The position numbers were made by a program, and so were the translations under genes. 64,000 nucleotides of DNA from Luteolibacter pohnpeiensis (GTDB lineage Bacteria > Verrucomicrobiota > Verrucomicrobiia > Verrucomicrobiales > Akkermansiaceae), in contig NZ_JAENIJ010000002.1 of the NCBI RefSeq assembly GCF_016595435.1, positions 191,726 to 255,725 of the forward strand, given 5' to 3'. Positions 17,589-27,140 of the stretch are shown piece by piece (position 1 is the first letter of the stretch; each line of letters starts with the position of its first letter). The notes under the pieces were generated by a model that did no database searches, was not told where the DNA came from, and saw only the letters and a list, made by a program, of their open reading frames with translations.

Positions 17589-19523
17589 TCAACGCAAGCC
17601 TCGAAGCACGAGTTCCGCGTTGGTTTTGGTCCCCTTCAGATTGCTCAGCAAACTGGTCAGCGCGTCGCCGATCGGAAGTTGCGCGAGTTGCTTGCGAATA
17701 TCGACGACTTTCAAAAACTCATCCGGATGGTAAAGTCGATCATCGTTCCGCGTTCCCGACTGTGGAATGTGGATGGCTGGAAACACGCGGCGCTCCGCGA
17801 GTTCGCGATCCAATCGCACCTCCATGTTGCCGGTTCCCTTGAATTCTTCGAACACCACATCATCCAAACGACTCTCCGTTTCGACAAGCGCGGTCGCTAG
17901 AATGGTGAGTGAACCACCTTCTTCCACATTGCGCGCCGTGCCAAAAAACTTGCGAGACTTTTGCAGTGCAGCCGGGCTCAAGCCACCGCTACCAATCGGG
18001 CCACCCTGCGATGCGGAGTTGTGACCACGAGCAAGTCGCGTCAAACTATCGAGCAGCAGAATCACATCCTTCTTCTGCTCCACCAGGCGCTTCGCCCTTT
18101 CCAAAACCAAGTCCGCCACTTGAGCATGACGCTTTGCAGGCTCATCGAAGGTCGATGCAAAAACTTCAGCACCCACGGTCTCCTCGAAGTCAGTCACCTC
18201 TTCCGGGCGCTCATCCAGCAACAGAATCAACAACTCTGCTTCCGGATGATTCAGCTGAATCGAGCGAGCGATCTGCTTTAGCAAAATCGTCTTACCACCA
18301 CGAGGCGGAGCAACGATGATCCCGCGTTGGCCTTTACCAAGCGGCGCGATCAGATCGATCAATCGCACTCCGATGAAATCCGGGCCTTCACCTTCGAGGT
18401 GAATCCGCTCATTCGGAAACAGCGGCGTCAAATGATCAAAATCTTTCGTTTGCTGAAATTCAGCAGCTGGAATTCCTTCGATTTCGAGGATCGCTTCCGT
18501 CGTCAAAAACTTATCCCTCTCCCGCGGAATTCTCGCCTTCAACTTCACCAGTTGACCCGGACGAATGCCGAACTCACGCAGCATGTTGGAGTGGATATGA
18601 ATATCATCCGCGCCTGGGCGGAAACTCCGCAGCGGATCACGCAGCATCGCAAAGTTTTCCTTCGCAGGCTCCACCACCCCTTCGCAAACGAGCTCCGCCC
18701 CTTCGCGACCGTAAAAGCACAGCAGCTCATAAATCAATTGGCTCTTGGTAATGCCGCCGGCAATCCGAGTCGGCACCACCTCCGCCATCGCCTGTAAATC
18801 CGACAAAGACTTCAATCGGAATTCATTGATATCGATCGAAGTCGGAATCGGAGCAGACGGCACTTGCACAGCTGCTGCTTCTGAAGCGGCCACATCCGTG
18901 TGTGGAGCTTCGCTCTCATTGGTATTAGTCATCAGATAATCTTTGGAAAAACGGCCGACTTGGGCTTCGAGAACGGACAAAGGTCCCTCGTTCCAGAAAA
19001 TCACATCAGCCTTGCGTATCTTTTCTTCCACCGGCAACTGCGCGGACAAAACGTGTTCAATCAATGAATCATCAAACCCACCGCGCTCTCGAAGTCTTCG
19101 AATTTGGGTGGCACGTGACGAGGCAACGACGAGGACTTGATCCTGACCGAAATCGAAACCGGTTTCAAAAAACAGGGGAACATCCGCAATGAATATCCCT
19201 GCGCCAGTATTCCGCGCTTCACGAAGAGAATCAAGACATTCCTTCCGCACCCGTGGATGGAGGATGCCTTCCAGCTGAAGACGAGCTTTTGCATCTCCGA
19301 AAACTCGCGATCGCAAAAAATCCCGATTCACCCCGGTTTCCGTGAGCGCCTGGGGCCCAAATCCCTCGCCAATCTGCTCACGAATCCGTGGATCACCCTC
19401 CAGCAAACTCCGAACCGTCCGATCGCTATCAAACAAGACAGCGGTGGGAAGCTGGCTTAGCAGAATCTTTCCAACCGTCGACTTCCCTGACGCGATCCCT
19501 CCGGTAAGCACGCAAACTTTCAT
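17589..19523 (-). CDS. Dephospho-CoA kinase fused to transcription terminator Rho
   Basis: One continuous frame of 644 codons. Residues 1-~195 are CoaE: P-loop GGIASGKST, ADVPLFFETG, and the LRERGG lid. From about residue 200 (MTNTNESEAP) begins Rho: the Rho_N helix (EFRLKSLSDLQAMAE), an RNA-binding CSD region (DDIHIHSNMLREFGIRPGQL), Walker A PPRGGKT, Walker B VILLLDSLTRLARG and the Q/R loop region ending LRGLR. CoaE makes the last step of CoA synthesis; Rho is a hexameric RNA helicase. At the joint the DNA reads CTGATG, where a one-base shift would give the TGATG stop-start typical of coupled genes, so an indel or a recent fusion are both possible. The internal ATG at 18932 could also initiate a separate Rho. 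Confidence 0.88.
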   Translation of the reverse strand: MKVCVLTGGIASGKSTVGKILLSQLPTAVLFDSDRTVRSLLEGDPRIREQIGEGFGPQALTETGVNRDFLRSRVFGDAKARLQLEGILHPRVRKECLDSLREARNTGAGIFIADVPLFFETGFDFGQDQVLVVASSRATQIRRLRERGGFDDSLIEHVLSAQLPVEEKIRKADVIFWNEGPLSVLEAQVGRFSKDYLMTNTNESEAPHTDVAASEAAAVQVPSAPIPTSIDINEFRLKSLSDLQAMAEVVPTRIAGGITKSQLIYELLCFYGREGAELVCEGVVEPAKENFAMLRDPLRSFRPGADDIHIHSNMLREFGIRPGQLVKLKARIPRERDKFLTTEAILEIEGIPAAEFQQTKDFDHLTPLFPNERIHLEGEGPDFIGVRLIDLIAPLGKGQRGIIVAPPRGGKTILLKQIARSIQLNHPEAELLILLLDERPEEVTDFEETVGAEVFASTFDEPAKRHAQVADLVLERAKRLVEQKKDVILLLDSLTRLARGHNSASQGGPIGSGGLSPAALQKSRKFFGTARNVEEGGSLTILATALVETESRLDDVVFEEFKGTGNMEVRLDRELAERRVFPAIHIPQSGTRNDDRLYHPDEFLKVVDIRKQLAQLPIGDALTSLLSNLKGTKTNAELVLRGLR

Positions 19524-19587
19524 CTCAATGAGCAATTCAGCCTATGCATCCCACCCAGAACCGCAATGGGAAGTGCTGTGATGGCAT

Positions 19588-19621
19588 AAAAAAACAGGCG
19601 GGGAATTTCTTCCCCGCCTGT
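19588..19621 (-). terminator. Rho-independent terminator after the pilus secretin gene
   Basis: Perfect 12-bp arms (ACAGGCGGGGAA / TTCCCCGCCTGT) with a 4-base loop and a run of seven T on the minus strand, 26 bp past the secretin stop. It ends the pilus operon. Confidence 0.92.
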
Positions 19622-19646
19622 CGTCATGATGAATGAGTGATCCCGA

Positions 19647-22268
19647 TTAAGGATGACCACCAAGAAGGCTACCATCCATGGTATCGGTCGATGCTGGCAT
19701 TGCAGCCACTTCATCTGCCTTACGGACTGCAGTTCCGGTAGGATCGATGATCTTCGCGGTCACGAAAACGATCAAGTTGCTCTTGATGCGATTCTCAGAC
19801 TTCGACTGGAACAAGCGACCGACGATTGGAATGTCACCAAAGATAGGCACTTTGTCTTCGACGTGTTGGACATCTTCGCGCATCAGACCACCGACTGCGA
19901 CGGTGTAGCCGTCGAAAATGGTAAGAGCGGTAGAAACGCGGCGGGACGAGAAGACAGGCATCTCGATCCGGTTGTCCGTGATCGTAACGGTCACAGGCTC
20001 ACCAAGAACGTTGGAAGATGGCGATTGGATCGGACTTCCGTAGTTGATGAATCCTTCGAACTCAACGATCTCAGGAGCAAAGCGGAGGTCGATCATCAGA
20101 TCGTTTGCACCGATTGTAGGCTCGATTTCAAGGGTAACACCCGTGTTACGAGTTTCGAAAGCGGTCGGAGTTGCAGGAGTAACTGGGAAGATACCGGAGC
20201 TGCTTCCACCCAAGCCAACGGAAGTGGTTCCGCCGGTAGCATCCACACTGTTTGGAAGTTCTGGGGGTTCGTATTCAGTTGGGTAGATAAATTCACGAAT
20301 GATCTCGATCGTGGCTTTCTCCGTGGAGCGTGCCGTGATCGAAGGAGCAGTCATGAGGTCAGTTCCCTTCTTCTGAGCGAGACCGCGCATGATCATTTGC
20401 ACTTGCCCGTCTGAGAAAAGACCGGTGAGAGCCATGATACCAGGAGCAGCACTTGAGCTTTCCGAAGTCCGGTTCGGGTTGTTGAGGATCGCATCGATAC
20501 CGTCGCTGCTGATAGCAGAATCACCGCTGCGAAGACCGCCAGTCACGATATTCGTAACGTTATCAGAGGAACCGCTGATACCGGAAACTGTCGTAAGAAG
20601 ACCATCCTGAGACCCAACTGCGCTCACGAAATCACTACCAATTTTGGCAGCTCCGTTACCGATCGTTCCGCCACTTGCGAACACGCTGTTAGCGTTCAAG
20701 CCGAATGGAGAAACCAGCCAGTCGAAACCGAGTTCATCGGTGTTCTCTTGAGAAATCTCAACAAACTTGGTGGTGATGTTGACTTGCTTAGGACTCTTTT
20801 CCGAGTATGCCTCGACAAGTTGCTCAACTTTATCCAATTCGGTGGAGGTGTTGCGGACCACAAGGATACCGGAACCGCTGAGGTTCGCTGAAGTACCATC
20901 TGGGAAACTCACTCCGGCCTTTTTCAGGAGCTCTTGGATTGACGGACGAGCTACCAAGCTAGGTTGCCTGTTCGAATTGTCTGCAAATGGATCATCAGCA
21001 GCAGCACCGGATCCACCACTATCAACGCCTGCGCTCAGTTTTGCACCGAAATCAGGAGATACCTGGAAGTTACGGGATACGACATCCTCACCTGTGGAGG
21101 TAGCAGGAAGAAGAGTGACTGCATAATCGTCAACTTTGATACGGAGCTTCGTCGCATCGCAAATGTACTTCAGCGCCGTAGCGAGAGGAACGTTGGTCAA
21201 CCGGAGATTTGAAATCCGGAGAGCGCTGCTATCACTGCCACCACCGAGACCGCCAGTTGCACCGGCATCCAAGCCAGCGTCAGCTGCGCCACCCGCACTG
21301 GAACCTTGGCGAACCACGAAGTTGATACCTTTTTTGGTAGGATCAAGCTCGGTCGTATCAAGCTCAGCAGCACGTTGACGAAGGAATTCAATCGCTTCGT
21401 CAACGGTAGCATCTTCAAAATCAATCTGTGGAATGATGATGCGGCGAAGCTTCTCGTTGATGAGGGCTGAACCGCCACGTGTGTCGATCGGCCCCTGATC
21501 GTTGATCAACGTTGGAGCTTGAGCAGGAACCGTGAGTTCCCAAGCTGCATCCACTTGCATCAGAAGCTCTGCGCGGGTCTGATCATAAGCAGCGCGATAA
21601 TAATCGGTCTTGGTTGCAGCAATCTTCTCCATCCCGCGGCGTGCAGCGGAGTTATATGGATCAATCCGAAGAACATCTTCGTAATTGGCTTTTGCTTCGT
21701 CGTATTTGCCAAGGTTGTAGTTACCTTCGGCCATGTAGAGACCTTTGCGTACCTTATCGACGTTTTGAGTGTGCTCGTAGGTCGAAGCAGGATTGGTCCG
21801 GATCGGGTCATCGAGATAGTCCAACTCTTGCTTAGCAAGTGCGTTGTTCGGATCGACGCTTGGAGAAAGAACATTCTCAAGAAGTGCACGTGCCTCTGGA
21901 AGTTTGCCTTCCTTGCGATTCTTCTGAGCGAGCGCGACACTCGCATCGGTAAGATGTGCGGTATAACTTGCACGACGATCAGCAAGAGTCGGCGCATCTG
22001 GAAGGCGATCCAAAGCTTGGCGATATTTATCAACCGCAGTTTGGAAATCTCCTTTGGCGTAGGCTTCGCGGCCCTCAGCAAGCAGGCGATCACCATCCGT
22101 GACAGCTTCCTGGCGGCGAATCATTTCCCGCTGGGCAAGACTGCTGTAGCTGGAGGTGCCCGCGTCTTCCCCAGCGTTCGCAATCGAGATGGTGACCGGC
22201 ATGGAGGATGCGACGGCCATCAACGCGAGGGCGGTGCGACTGGATCGAATCATTGGCGTTTTTTGCAT
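19647..22268 (-). CDS. PilQ-like secretin with N-terminal TPRs (Amuc_1098-like)
   Basis: 873 residues with a signal peptide (ALALMAVASSMPVTISIANAG), a TPR region (about 45-220: AYAKGDFQTAVDKYRQAL, YNLGKYDEAKANYEDVLRID), an STN/N-domain (VPLATALKYICDATKLRIKV, NTSTELDKVEQLVEAYSEKS) and a C-terminal secretin domain ending VPIFGDIPIVGRLFQSKSE with the usual VFVTAKIIDP strand. It forms the outer-membrane pore of a type IV pilus-like system. It is the last gene of an operon that matches Akkermansia Amuc_1098-1102 in order. Gly/Ser-rich linkers near residues 310-330 and 690 are likely flexible. Confidence 0.9.
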   Translation of the reverse strand: MQKTPMIRSSRTALALMAVASSMPVTISIANAGEDAGTSSYSSLAQREMIRRQEAVTDGDRLLAEGREAYAKGDFQTAVDKYRQALDRLPDAPTLADRRASYTAHLTDASVALAQKNRKEGKLPEARALLENVLSPSVDPNNALAKQELDYLDDPIRTNPASTYEHTQNVDKVRKGLYMAEGNYNLGKYDEAKANYEDVLRIDPYNSAARRGMEKIAATKTDYYRAAYDQTRAELLMQVDAAWELTVPAQAPTLINDQGPIDTRGGSALINEKLRRIIIPQIDFEDATVDEAIEFLRQRAAELDTTELDPTKKGINFVVRQGSSAGGAADAGLDAGATGGLGGGSDSSALRISNLRLTNVPLATALKYICDATKLRIKVDDYAVTLLPATSTGEDVVSRNFQVSPDFGAKLSAGVDSGGSGAAADDPFADNSNRQPSLVARPSIQELLKKAGVSFPDGTSANLSGSGILVVRNTSTELDKVEQLVEAYSEKSPKQVNITTKFVEISQENTDELGFDWLVSPFGLNANSVFASGGTIGNGAAKIGSDFVSAVGSQDGLLTTVSGISGSSDNVTNIVTGGLRSGDSAISSDGIDAILNNPNRTSESSSAAPGIMALTGLFSDGQVQMIMRGLAQKKGTDLMTAPSITARSTEKATIEIIREFIYPTEYEPPELPNSVDATGGTTSVGLGGSSSGIFPVTPATPTAFETRNTGVTLEIEPTIGANDLMIDLRFAPEIVEFEGFINYGSPIQSPSSNVLGEPVTVTITDNRIEMPVFSSRRVSTALTIFDGYTVAVGGLMREDVQHVEDKVPIFGDIPIVGRLFQSKSENRIKSNLIVFVTAKIIDPTGTAVRKADEVAAMPASTDTMDGSLLGGHP

Positions 22269-22329
22269 AGTTGGTGGAGGTTTTCTGGCGATGTTTTGAG
22301 AATATGGAAAGAGCTTTTTTGAGGATTTA

Positions 22330-23382
22330 TCACTGATTCATCTGAGGCAGCTGCCCTTTAGGAATAACAACAGTCTTTTTCACCCCATCTGATGTGGTGT
22401 ATTCCACTTCAACTTGTTCAGGTGTAACTGACTTAAGCAGGTAATTTTCAGAAGCTGAACCAGGTGGGAGAGCGAAGGTGGTATTTTCTTCGACCTTAAA
22501 CTCTTGTCCTTCATTCCCAAGCGCTTCCAGAGTGAAAACCGCGGTGCGATCGTATTGATAATACTTGGCTTCGTCGCGCTCACTGAATTTTGGAATCTCA
22601 TAAACGAGGCCAGCCTTATTCGGCTTTTGATCTTCAACGCGGATGAAATCAACTTTTTCTTCGCGCTTCGTTTTTTCATTCATCACGTCGCGCGTTTGCA
22701 CATCGAGGAATTTGAAGCGATTTTTAACCACACCTTCATCATTGAAGAATATGCCACCCGGCTGCACCGCGTTGGTCGCGGTGACCCTCGCCGTTTGCTT
22801 GTTGCTATCCTTGTAGTTGAAGGTGCGACCGCCGCTGACATCAAATCCCGGACGGAGAACCCAGGTCACGCTTTCATCGCGGACAAACATCAACTTGGCA
22901 ACAATCGATGGATAAGAACTAGGATCGGTGGGATCGGTGTGACCTTGATACTCATCCAGGTTCGTGAATCCATCACCGTCGGAGTCGCGCTGAGGCGAAT
23001 CACCGAAACCTGGATCCAGATTGTAGGTCAGCCACCAGCTGTTCGGAATACCGGCATGAATTTCTTCACTGGTATAAGGATCGACTGGTTTGTTAGGCGC
23101 GTTCCGATTGACGTAGAGAGGAATGCCGGTGAAGAAATCGACCTTCCGGCCATTTGCTTCGACCCGTGATTGGGTCAAATCCATGTCCCGGGAAGCAATT
23201 GCACCAGGAACCAGCTCTGCGGACGCTACCGCAGGATTGTTATTTCCGGCACCTTTAGGGGTAATATCGAAAGTCTCTTCGACAGATCCGACCTTCATCC
23301 AGCCAACGGCTGCCAGGCCGAGTGCGATCACTGCAGCACCGCCAATGGCGGCTTTTTCATAATTTTGAGATAACCAGGACAT
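22330..23382 (-). CDS. Pilus operon inner-membrane protein (Amuc_1099-like)
   Basis: 350 residues. A single N-terminal helix (AAIGGAAVIALGLAAVGWMKV) anchors a periplasmic part. A DSDGDGFTNLDEY segment near residue 130 is a calcium-binding thrombospondin-type-3/EF-like loop, and the tail has beta-strand repeats. The C-terminal half (LKSVTPEQVEVEYTTSDGVK) resembles the PilP-like domain that docks on the secretin. It lies 3 bp after the Amuc_1100-like gene. Name and role are from gene order plus these features. Confidence 0.75.
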   Translation of the reverse strand: MSWLSQNYEKAAIGGAAVIALGLAAVGWMKVGSVEETFDITPKGAGNNNPAVASAELVPGAIASRDMDLTQSRVEANGRKVDFFTGIPLYVNRNAPNKPVDPYTSEEIHAGIPNSWWLTYNLDPGFGDSPQRDSDGDGFTNLDEYQGHTDPTDPSSYPSIVAKLMFVRDESVTWVLRPGFDVSGGRTFNYKDSNKQTARVTATNAVQPGGIFFNDEGVVKNRFKFLDVQTRDVMNEKTKREEKVDFIRVEDQKPNKAGLVYEIPKFSERDEAKYYQYDRTAVFTLEALGNEGQEFKVEENTTFALPPGSASENYLLKSVTPEQVEVEYTTSDGVKKTVVIPKGQLPQMNQ

Positions 23383-23385
23383 GGA

Positions 23386-24384
23386 TTACTGTGGGCTTGA
23401 AATCGTAGGAAGCTCCTTGGCTGGAAGGAATTGAAGAACGTCGAGACGGATGAAAACATCAAGATTCTCTTTACCGAGGACCTGACTCAAAATGCGCTCA
23501 GGACTTGGGGCCGGCGTAGCTGGCGCCGCGGAGTCACCTCCTGCTGCCGGTGCTGCACTATCTCCAGGTGAAGAGAACCCAAATGGATCATCATCTGCAG
23601 CTGCAGCACCTGCTGCACCGCCGATGGCTGTTTTTGGAGTTTCGAATTTAGCATCGGTCGACTTCGGCGGCTCGATATTTTCGTTCACCACGCGAATGGT
23701 CCGAAGAACGGTGTAGAACTTCTCAGATTTCGACAGTTTGGTGAGGAATTCACGAAGCGATTCTTCCGAACCACTGAATGTGATTTCGAAGGAAAGCGGA
23801 CGGGAAGTTGCGCCTTTGTCAGCTTCCCACTTACCACCTTCTTCTTCAGGCAGAGGAACACGGAGGAAGTTTACTAAGGCCGTAGGCTTCGATTCAGCCA
23901 AAGCTGTGGTCATTTCCGTAGCCGCTTCCAGCTCATAATTTAGGATCCCAGTGGAAGCCTCACGAGGAAGCGTGCCATTGTAGGATTCGAATCCGAGGAA
24001 GAATGCATCGGGAACGGTTGCACCATTGTCAGTGAAAGCACTTTTGACGCCCGCGTTGGATGAAATCACCCGGGTGGTCAGCTCTTGAGGAGATATATTC
24101 TCAAGGGGCATTGCAGGTCTGAAAGCATCAAACTTTTGCTGCAGCGAAAGGACTTCTTCCCGGTAATCAGCCAAGGCTTTGGTTTTACCGTTGCGGTTTG
24201 CCTCACTCGGGTAGAGCGGCAATCTCTCATAGGTAGCAACTTGATCCGCAGAAGCTTGATAAGCTTCGCTTGCTTTCTGGTATTTCGAGGAACCGGCCAT
24301 TCCCACAGCTACCAGTGCGATCGCCCCAACGAGGGTAGCGCCGCCAAGCACCGCGACAAATTGATTTTCTTTGATCCAACTCAT
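23386..24384 (-). CDS. Amuc_1100-like pilus protein (PilO-like)
   Basis: 332 residues. One N-terminal membrane helix (FVAVLGGATLVGAIALVAVGM) is followed by a coiled coil and a PilO-type ferredoxin-like domain (GSEESLREFLTKLSKSEKFY, TIRVVNENIEPP). A Pro/Ala-rich stretch and a last strand pair follow (LGKENLDVFIRLDVLQFL). The architecture and position match Amuc_1100 of Akkermansia, a pilus-operon protein reported to act on host TLR2. Whether this relative has any host effect cannot be said from sequence. Confidence 0.85.
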   Translation of the reverse strand: MSWIKENQFVAVLGGATLVGAIALVAVGMAGSSKYQKASEAYQASADQVATYERLPLYPSEANRNGKTKALADYREEVLSLQQKFDAFRPAMPLENISPQELTTRVISSNAGVKSAFTDNGATVPDAFFLGFESYNGTLPREASTGILNYELEAATEMTTALAESKPTALVNFLRVPLPEEEGGKWEADKGATSRPLSFEITFSGSEESLREFLTKLSKSEKFYTVLRTIRVVNENIEPPKSTDAKFETPKTAIGGAAGAAAADDDPFGFSSPGDSAAPAAGGDSAAPATPAPSPERILSQVLGKENLDVFIRLDVLQFLPAKELPTISSPQ

Positions 24385-24408
24385 GATGTGGCTTGAAAGG
24401 TGTTTTCT

Positions 24409-26250
24409 TTATTTAATCGCAATCTTGCGAGCAAGGGGTAGGTCGATCTCAAATGGCAGACCGAATTCCGGTCCTTCTCCCGTAACGGCAACCTTGAGGA
24501 TTTCCTCGTCCTTCAATTCCACCATCTCCTTGTTGAAAGGAGCCATGAAAGTGAACTTGTCAGGCTGAGCGCGAAGGCGAGCTAACAAATCCGAAACAAC
24601 CGTCTGGCTCTTCGGATTCTCAAGCCAGAAACCGCGCATGCGGATTGCATTGATGGTAGGAGCTTCCGTCTTCTGGTTGCGGCTCTTGCTCTTACTTTTA
24701 CCTTTGGTAGGCACTTCCACTTGGATATCTGCCAGGCAGCTGGTGCCGTAAGGAACACTGACGAAGTCAGGCTTGACTACGGAACGACCATTGACGCCGC
24801 GAGTGTCTTCCGGAATTGGATTGTAGCCAACGAGTGGCTCAAAGTCGGTCACCCAGACCACATCACTTCCGAAGGCCGTCTCGACTTCAGTCAGGAGTTG
24901 ATACCAGTAAGTATGATCGCGCTCGGCATCGGTATAGGTCGTTGCGATCTTGCGCAAATCGTCCTCTTTCTTGAGAAGGGAATTGATGCTGTTGTTGTAA
25001 GGCTCCAGAGACTCTTGAGTTTCCTTCATCGCGTTCGCCTTCTCCTCTGCCTTGTTGGCAGCGAGGTGCTGCATTCCAGCCCAGCCACCAACACCAAGAA
25101 GGAGCAGGGCTGCTGCACCGATCAGGAATGGCTTCCGCTTTTGATCCGCACGGGCTTTTTCGATAACCGCAGGAACCAGATCGATATTGATCGAGGATTT
25201 GCCAACGCCGCGAAGACCGAGACCAATCAACTCACCCATTTGATGAGCTTCGCCTTTCAGCGCTTCCGCATTGACTCCTTTACCAAAGGAAATCGCTTGC
25301 AGAGGATTGAAGAACTCGACTGGCAGGTTCAGTTTTTCCTGCAGGAACTCCAGGGTGTAAGGGAGGCTCGCACCACCGCCGGCGATGATGATTCGCTGCG
25401 GAGCACTGCCACCATGTTGACTGCGGTAGTAATTGGTCGTCCGGGTGATTTCCGAAGGAAGTCGGGTAAGAGCATTCCGGATCGTGCCAGCAAGTGCAGC
25501 AACGCTTTCATCCAATTGGGCGGTGTGACCACCACCCAGAGCAACCATCCCGTTCGCAACTTTCTGTTGCTCGGCATCATTGAAAGCAACGCCGTATTCC
25601 TTGGCAATCGCCGAGGTCACAGCAGCACCACCGACGCTCACGCTGCGGGTGAAAAAGCGCTTACCTTCGATGTAAAGCAGGTTACTGGTTTTGGCTCCAA
25701 TATCGATCAGCAATACCGTTTCCGCAGGCTCACCATATGAAGCGCGGAATGCATTGTAGATCGCCATCGGCGAAACATCCACTTCAGCAGTGGCCAATCC
25801 GCTTTCATTGACCGCATCGTTGATCTCATCCAACGCATCCGCCTTGATCGCGACGATCACGACTTCCTTTTCCACCGGATTGTCGATCAACTCGTAATCC
25901 CAGACGACCTCATCAATCGGGAATGGCACGTGTTGCTGAGCTTCGAAAGTCACCAATTGCTCGATGTTATCATCTTGCAAAGGTGGCAGCTTCACAAAGC
26001 GAGTGAACACGGACTGACCTGAAATCGCGTAACGAGCCTTGCTCTTGGAGACTTTCAGGCGCTGCGTGAGGTTCGCAATAGCAACGCGGGTTTGTGAAAT
26101 TCTTGCGGCATCCAGTGCAGGATCCGCGGCGATGGATTCCGAGTCGTAAGACTTCAGGATCAGACTGCCATTTTTCGAAGTATCGAAAACGGCCATGCTG
26201 ATGCGCTGGGAACCGATGTTTAGGGCGACGGTGGCGTTAGAGTCAGCCAT
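24409..26250 (-). CDS. PilM-PilN fusion protein (Amuc_1101-like)
   Basis: 613 residues. Residues 1-~340 have the actin-like PilM/FtsA ATPase fold (SQRISMAVFDTSKNG, VLLIDIGAKTSNLLYIEG, RIIIAGGGASLPYTLEFLQ). A single helix near 370-390 (PFLIGAAALLLLGVGGWAGM) is followed by a coiled coil and a PilN-like periplasmic part. In other bacteria PilM is cytoplasmic and PilN is a separate bitopic protein that binds PilM by its N-terminal tail; here both are on one chain. It lies upstream of the PilO-like gene, keeping the PilM-N-O order. Confidence 0.88.
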   Translation of the reverse strand: MADSNATVALNIGSQRISMAVFDTSKNGSLILKSYDSESIAADPALDAARISQTRVAIANLTQRLKVSKSKARYAISGQSVFTRFVKLPPLQDDNIEQLVTFEAQQHVPFPIDEVVWDYELIDNPVEKEVVIVAIKADALDEINDAVNESGLATAEVDVSPMAIYNAFRASYGEPAETVLLIDIGAKTSNLLYIEGKRFFTRSVSVGGAAVTSAIAKEYGVAFNDAEQQKVANGMVALGGGHTAQLDESVAALAGTIRNALTRLPSEITRTTNYYRSQHGGSAPQRIIIAGGGASLPYTLEFLQEKLNLPVEFFNPLQAISFGKGVNAEALKGEAHQMGELIGLGLRGVGKSSINIDLVPAVIEKARADQKRKPFLIGAAALLLLGVGGWAGMQHLAANKAEEKANAMKETQESLEPYNNSINSLLKKEDDLRKIATTYTDAERDHTYWYQLLTEVETAFGSDVVWVTDFEPLVGYNPIPEDTRGVNGRSVVKPDFVSVPYGTSCLADIQVEVPTKGKSKSKSRNQKTEAPTINAIRMRGFWLENPKSQTVVSDLLARLRAQPDKFTFMAPFNKEMVELKDEEILKVAVTGEGPEFGLPFEIDLPLARKIAIK

Positions 26251-26360
26251 GATAAGGTTGGATATGAGAGAAAAATCTAGAGCTTGAAAGGGATGCGGGC
26301 TGATTCCAGACCCGAAGGCGAGGGCTTCGTGAACCGATATCGATTCACGAAAGCAGGCGA

Positions 26361-26987
26361 TTACTTAGTTGTGCTGGCTTCTTCAGCATAACGATCCCAC
26401 CAGAACATGCTGAACGGGGTCTTGGACTTTGGAAGCAACTGGACCGTATCGCTGCGGGAAATCTTATCGGAAGAAGTGCTCCACCAGCCGACTTTACCCT
26501 TGTTGGTTTCCTGCCCGACCACTTCGCCATTGACGAGGACTTCAAAACCCAGGAGCTCCACCGCACTTTTACCACCACGATCCGTGCCAGTAATGCGCTT
26601 CAAAGATGCCGGAGAAAGGTAGATGGAAACAAAAATATCCTCTTCCAGAGGGACGTTCACATAATCAACATCCTTTGTCAGCAGCAGGTAGGTGCCGCGT
26701 TTTTCTGGATTCGCAATGGCAACATACCACTTCACCGTCAACTTTTCACAAGTGTTGGACGGTGGCGCGGGAGCCATTTTCACATTCAATTTTGCCTCAA
26801 CTTCGAGCCAGTTCTTTGGCTTGAATGACTTGTTCTTGTTGATCTGCACATCAGGCGATGGAACATCATCAAAAACTGGCTTCTCCACATCAACTTTTGC
26901 TTTTTGACCAAGCGCAGTGCCTGAAATCAGGACGAAAGCCGAAGCTGTGGCGGCGGTAGTAAGAATTTTTCTAAGAAAAGACTGCAT
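26361..26987 (-). CDS. Secreted pilus-operon protein (Amuc_1102-like)
   Basis: 208 residues starting MQSFLRKILTTAATASAFVL, a signal peptide. The rest is a beta-rich domain (PKNWLEVEAKLNVKMAPAP, KLTVKWYVAIANPEKRGTYL, GFEVLVNGEVVGQETNKGKV) without membrane helices. Akkermansia has a protein of this type at the same place. It is the first gene of the operon; a hairpin lies directly before its start codon. Exact role in the pilus is unknown. Confidence 0.8.
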   Translation of the reverse strand: MQSFLRKILTTAATASAFVLISGTALGQKAKVDVEKPVFDDVPSPDVQINKNKSFKPKNWLEVEAKLNVKMAPAPPSNTCEKLTVKWYVAIANPEKRGTYLLLTKDVDYVNVPLEEDIFVSIYLSPASLKRITGTDRGGKSAVELLGFEVLVNGEVVGQETNKGKVGWWSTSSDKISRSDTVQLLPKSKTPFSMFWWDRYAEEASTTK

Positions 26988-26989
26988 GC

Positions 26990-27008
26990 GTTTCAGGTTT
27001 CCTGAAAC
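26990..27008 (-). promoter_or_regulatory. Hairpin next to the start codon of the pilus operon
   Basis: An 8-bp perfect inverted repeat (GTTTCAGG, 3-base loop, CCTGAAAC) ends 2 bases before the ATG of the first pilus gene. In the mRNA it covers the place of a ribosome-binding site, and as DNA it could be an operator. Function is inferred only. Confidence 0.5.
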
Positions 27009-27140
27009 CTAGGAAAACGGGCTTCGGGTTGACCAGAGAAAAGGACTAAGAATGAATAAAAAATAATCGTGGATTTTCAAACAATCCCACGATTTACGCA
27101 ATCAATTGACGGCCCGGCGATTGGGACTATTGATCTGCGC

